A DNA stretch of 8,725 nt from contig CALLYN010000286.1 of assembly GCA_937858455.1 (NCBI GenBank), positions 1 to 8,725 of the forward strand, written 5' to 3'. The DNA comes from an uncultured Kouleothrix sp. (GTDB lineage: Bacteria > Chloroflexota > Chloroflexia > Chloroflexales > Roseiflexaceae). The notes below the pieces were generated by a model. The model was not told the DNA's origin, made no database searches, and worked only from the letters and a program-made list of their open reading frames with translations. Both the position numbers and the translations under genes were made by a program. Shown here piece by piece: positions 6,798 to 8,725 of the stretch; position 1 is the stretch's first letter, and each line of letters opens with the position of its first letter.

Positions 6798-8195
6798 ATG
6801 ACCACACCTTCGACCAAACGCGGCGCCGCGCTGGCCTCGGTCGGCTCGGGGCTGCTGCTGACGCTGCTGAAGCTCACCGTGGGCGTGGCTACCGGCAGCC
6901 TGGCGATCCTGGCCGAGGCGGCGCACTCGGCGCTCGACCTGCTGGCCGCGGGGATCACCCTGCTGGTGGTGCAGATCGCCGACCTGCCGCCCGACGACAA
7001 CCACCCCTACGGCCACGCCCGCGCCGAGCACCTGGGCGCGCTGGCCGAGGCAGTGCTGCTGGTGGCTACCGCCGCGCTGGTGCTGCGCGAGGCGTTTCTG
7101 CGCGTGTTCGTGCGCGCCGAGATGCCCGAGACGAGCGTGTGGGCGTTTGTGGTGATCATCACCTCGCTGCTGATCGACTGGCGCCGCTCGCGCGCGCTCA
7201 AGCGCGCCGCCGAAGAGTTCAAGAGCCAGGCGCTGGCCGCCGACGCGGCCCACTTCACCAACGACATGCTCTCCACCGCCGTGGTGCTGGTGGCGCTCAC
7301 GCTGATTGCGGTGACCGAGCCGCTGGGCCTGCTGCCCGAGTGGCTGCTGGCGCGCGTCGACGCGATTGCCGCCGCGGTTGTCGCGCTGATCGCGCTGTGG
7401 GTATCGTGGGGCATGAGCGTGCACGCGGTGCGCGCGCTGATGGACGACGTGCCGGCCGACCTGAGCCGCCGGCTGGCGCGCCAGGTGGCCGCGCTGCCCG
7501 ACGTGATCCCCGAGAGCGTGCAGATGCGCACACGTTTTGTGGGCCAGCAGCCGTATGTCGAGGTGTCGCTCGGCACGCCGCGCGGCGGCTCGCTCGAGCA
7601 GGCCCACCAGCTCACCGAGGCGGTCGAGGCGGTGGTGCGCGAGGAGCTGGCCGGCGCGAATGTGCTGGTGCATGTGGTGCCCGCGCGCACCGCCGCCGAG
7701 CCCTACGCCACCGCCGTATATGCCTCGGCCAACCGGCTGGGGCTCCATGTGCACAACCTCGACCTGTACCAGCTGGCCGATGCGATCCGCGTGGATATGG
7801 ACCTCGAGCTGCCCACCGACCTGACGCTCGGCGAGGCGCATACGTCGTCCGAGCGGCTCGAGCGCGCGATCTGCGACGAGCTGGGCGGCTCAACCGTGGT
7901 GGCGGTGCACCTCGAGCCGCGCCGCGACCGGGTGCAGCCGGCGGTGCGCTACGCGCCGCTGAACGACAGCATCCGCGAGGTGGTGCGCCAGCTGCCCGGC
8001 GCCGCGAGCGTGGCCCAGGTCGAGACGCTGCTGACCGACGCGGGCGCGATTGTGACGCTGCGCTGCGCCTTCCCACCCGAGACGCCGCTGAGCGAGGTGC
8101 ACACCGCCATGGCGCGCATGGAGCGCGACCTGCGCCGGGCCGTGCCCGACGTGGTGCGGGTGCAGATCGACCCCGAGCCGGCGCAGCACGCCTAG
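6798..8195 (+). CDS. Cation diffusion facilitator with three tandem C-terminal domains
   Basis: An inner-membrane divalent metal exporter of the CDF family, probably a Zn2+/H+ antiporter. Six membrane spans lie within residues ~10-206. The transport site is HxxxD in span 2 (H43, D47) and HxxxD in span 5 (H152, D156), equivalent to D45, D49, H153 and D157 of E. coli YiiP. The second loop DDNHPYGH keeps D66, H69 and H73, matching the YiiP site B residues. The family normally ends near residue 300, but this protein has 465. Residues ~214-296, 303-376 and 385-462 look like three successive ferredoxin-like C-terminal modules. They share the helix start SLEQAH / TLGEAH / PLSEVH and the last strand VLVHVVP / VAVHLEP / VRVQIDP. 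It begins 3 bp after rodA, lacks a good ribosome-binding site of its own and is probably translationally coupled. HDHD in the transport site suggests preference for zinc over cadmium. Confidence 0.92.
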   Translation: MTTPSTKRGAALASVGSGLLLTLLKLTVGVATGSLAILAEAAHSALDLLAAGITLLVVQIADLPPDDNHPYGHARAEHLGALAEAVLLVATAALVLREAFLRVFVRAEMPETSVWAFVVIITSLLIDWRRSRALKRAAEEFKSQALAADAAHFTNDMLSTAVVLVALTLIAVTEPLGLLPEWLLARVDAIAAAVVALIALWVSWGMSVHAVRALMDDVPADLSRRLARQVAALPDVIPESVQMRTRFVGQQPYVEVSLGTPRGGSLEQAHQLTEAVEAVVREELAGANVLVHVVPARTAAEPYATAVYASANRLGLHVHNLDLYQLADAIRVDMDLELPTDLTLGEAHTSSERLERAICDELGGSTVVAVHLEPRRDRVQPAVRYAPLNDSIREVVRQLPGAASVAQVETLLTDAGAIVTLRCAFPPETPLSEVHTAMARMERDLRRAVPDVVRVQIDPEPAQHA

Positions 8196-8273
8196 CGCCA
8201 ATTCCCTTCTTCCACATAGCTTGCGCGGTGAGTTCGGGGAGGCTCTACCTGCCGCAGGCACCACCGGCTTCCA
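8196..8273. other. Gap between CDF gene and purM promoter
   Basis: I see no gene and no terminator with a T-tract here. Only a short TGCC-GCA-GGCA dyad (8250-8260) is present. Transcription from rodA-CDF may therefore continue towards purM, although purM has its own promoter. Confidence 0.4.
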
Positions 8274-8282
8274 TGGTATACT
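8274..8282 (+). promoter_or_regulatory. Extended -10 promoter of purM
   Basis: TGGTATACT is an extended -10 (TGG, then TATACT at 8277-8282). No -35 is recognisable. It is bracketed by a short inverted repeat, CGGCT (8265-8269) and AGCCG (8283-8287), which may be an operator half-site pair or chance. The predicted start near 8289 gives a leader of about 32 nt, too short for a riboswitch. Confidence 0.6.
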
Positions 8283-8305
8283 AGCCGCGCCGAACAACCC
8301 TGCGT

Positions 8306-8312
8306 GGAGGAG
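8306..8312 (+). promoter_or_regulatory. Shine-Dalgarno deciding the purM GTG start
   Basis: GGAGGAG ends 8 nt before the GTG at 8321. No in-frame ATG occurs near the expected N-terminus (the next is at codon 21, inside the conserved region), so this site supports a GTG initiation codon. Confidence 0.75.
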
Positions 8313-8320
8313 CCGAATTT

Positions 8321-8725
8321 GTGACCAGCTACCGCCAATCCGGTGTCGACATCGAGGCCGGAACGCGCGCAACCCAACTGATGGCCGACGCCGTCCGCTC
8401 GACGCATACCCCCGCCGTTCTCGCCGGCATGGGCGCGTTCGGCGGATGTTTTGATCTCGCCGCCGCGCCGGGCGTGGGCGCCGCGCCAGTGCTGGTGGCC
8501 TCGACCGACGGCGTCGGCACGAAGACGCTGATCGCCGCCGCGCTCGGGCGCTACGATACCGTTGGCCAGGATCTGGTGAACCACTGCGTGAACGACATCC
8601 TGGTGCAGGGCGCCCGCCCGCTGTTTTTTATGGACTACATCGCGGTAGCCAGGCTCGACCCGGCCCAGGCTGCGGCGGTGGTTGCCGGCGTGGCGGCGGC
8701 CTGCCGCCACGCCGGCTGCGCGCTG
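8321..8725 (+). CDS. purM: Phosphoribosylformylglycinamidine cyclo-ligase, 5' part (AIR synthetase)
   Basis: PurM closes the imidazole ring of purines: FGAM plus ATP gives AIR, ADP and phosphate, in the cytoplasm as a homodimer. The window edge cuts the gene after 135 codons of a usual ~340-350. The family marks are clear. The N-terminus is YRQSGVDIEAG (4-14). The Gly-rich segment is AGMGAFGGCFDL (35-46). The ATP/phosphate motif is VASTDGVGTKTLIA (59-72). The next conserved block is GQDLVNHCVNDILVQGARP (82-100), followed by LFFMDYIA. The start is GTG 8321, giving the standard N-terminus with a good Shine-Dalgarno. No other purine gene is visible here, so whether purN or purL follows is unknown. 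The gene is not broken within the visible part. Confidence 0.96.
   Translation, partial: MTSYRQSGVDIEAGTRATQLMADAVRSTHTPAVLAGMGAFGGCFDLAAAPGVGAAPVLVASTDGVGTKTLIAAALGRYDTVGQDLVNHCVNDILVQGARPLFFMDYIAVARLDPAQAAAVVAGVAAACRHAGCAL

Noticed and set aside
5619..7841. 740-codon open frame on the minus strand opposite rodA and the CDF gene
   Set aside because: It spans two well-identified genes in antisense, and its product is His/Gln/Arg-rich low complexity typical of such shadows.

Overview
The window is GC-rich chromosomal DNA that looks like a filamentous, phototroph-related member of the Chloroflexota (class Chloroflexia, Roseiflexus/Kouleothrix-like). This is an inference. It rests on the style of the secreted beta-helix protein (a CSLREA-like N-terminus and a C-terminal tail ending in a short hydrophobic-Pro-hydrophobic-Arg motif), on the GC-rich codon use, and on GC-rich extragenic repeats of a kind I associate with that group. 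No rRNA or marker gene is present to prove it. There is no prophage, CRISPR array, transposase or tRNA.

Layout. Bases 1-220 are intergenic: GC palindromes, then an extended -10 promoter and a perfect Shine-Dalgarno for a two-CBS-domain protein (221-871, +). This gene converges with the NADP-type isocitrate dehydrogenase gene icd (1107-2459, -). The gap between them (872-1106) holds a long perfect hairpin, an intrinsic terminator for icd, and three tandem ~51-bp repeats. A 416-bp divergent region (2460-2875) carries the icd promoter on the minus strand and a near-consensus -35/-10 promoter on the plus strand. The plus-strand promoter drives a 716-aa secreted right-handed beta-helix protein (2876-5026), followed 23 bp later by a small SAM-dependent methyltransferase (5050-5622). 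A clear extended -10 promoter then precedes rodA (5691-6794), a SEDS peptidoglycan glycosyltransferase. A cation diffusion facilitator gene (6798-8195) starts 3 bp after rodA. Last comes an extended -10 promoter and the first 135 codons of purM (8321 to the window edge).

How the genes relate. Most are ordinary housekeeping genes: the TCA cycle (icd), cell elongation (rodA) and purine synthesis (purM). They do not form one pathway. Two transcription pairs are likely: beta-helix protein plus methyltransferase, and rodA plus CDF transporter.

The most interesting features are three. The CDF transporter has three consecutive cytoplasmic C-terminal modules instead of one, and the middle one appears to keep a complete set of metal ligands. 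The convergent icd/CBS gap holds a repeat-plus-hairpin array. The promoters share a recurrent extended -10 architecture. I do not see strong evidence for a wholly new multi-gene system.
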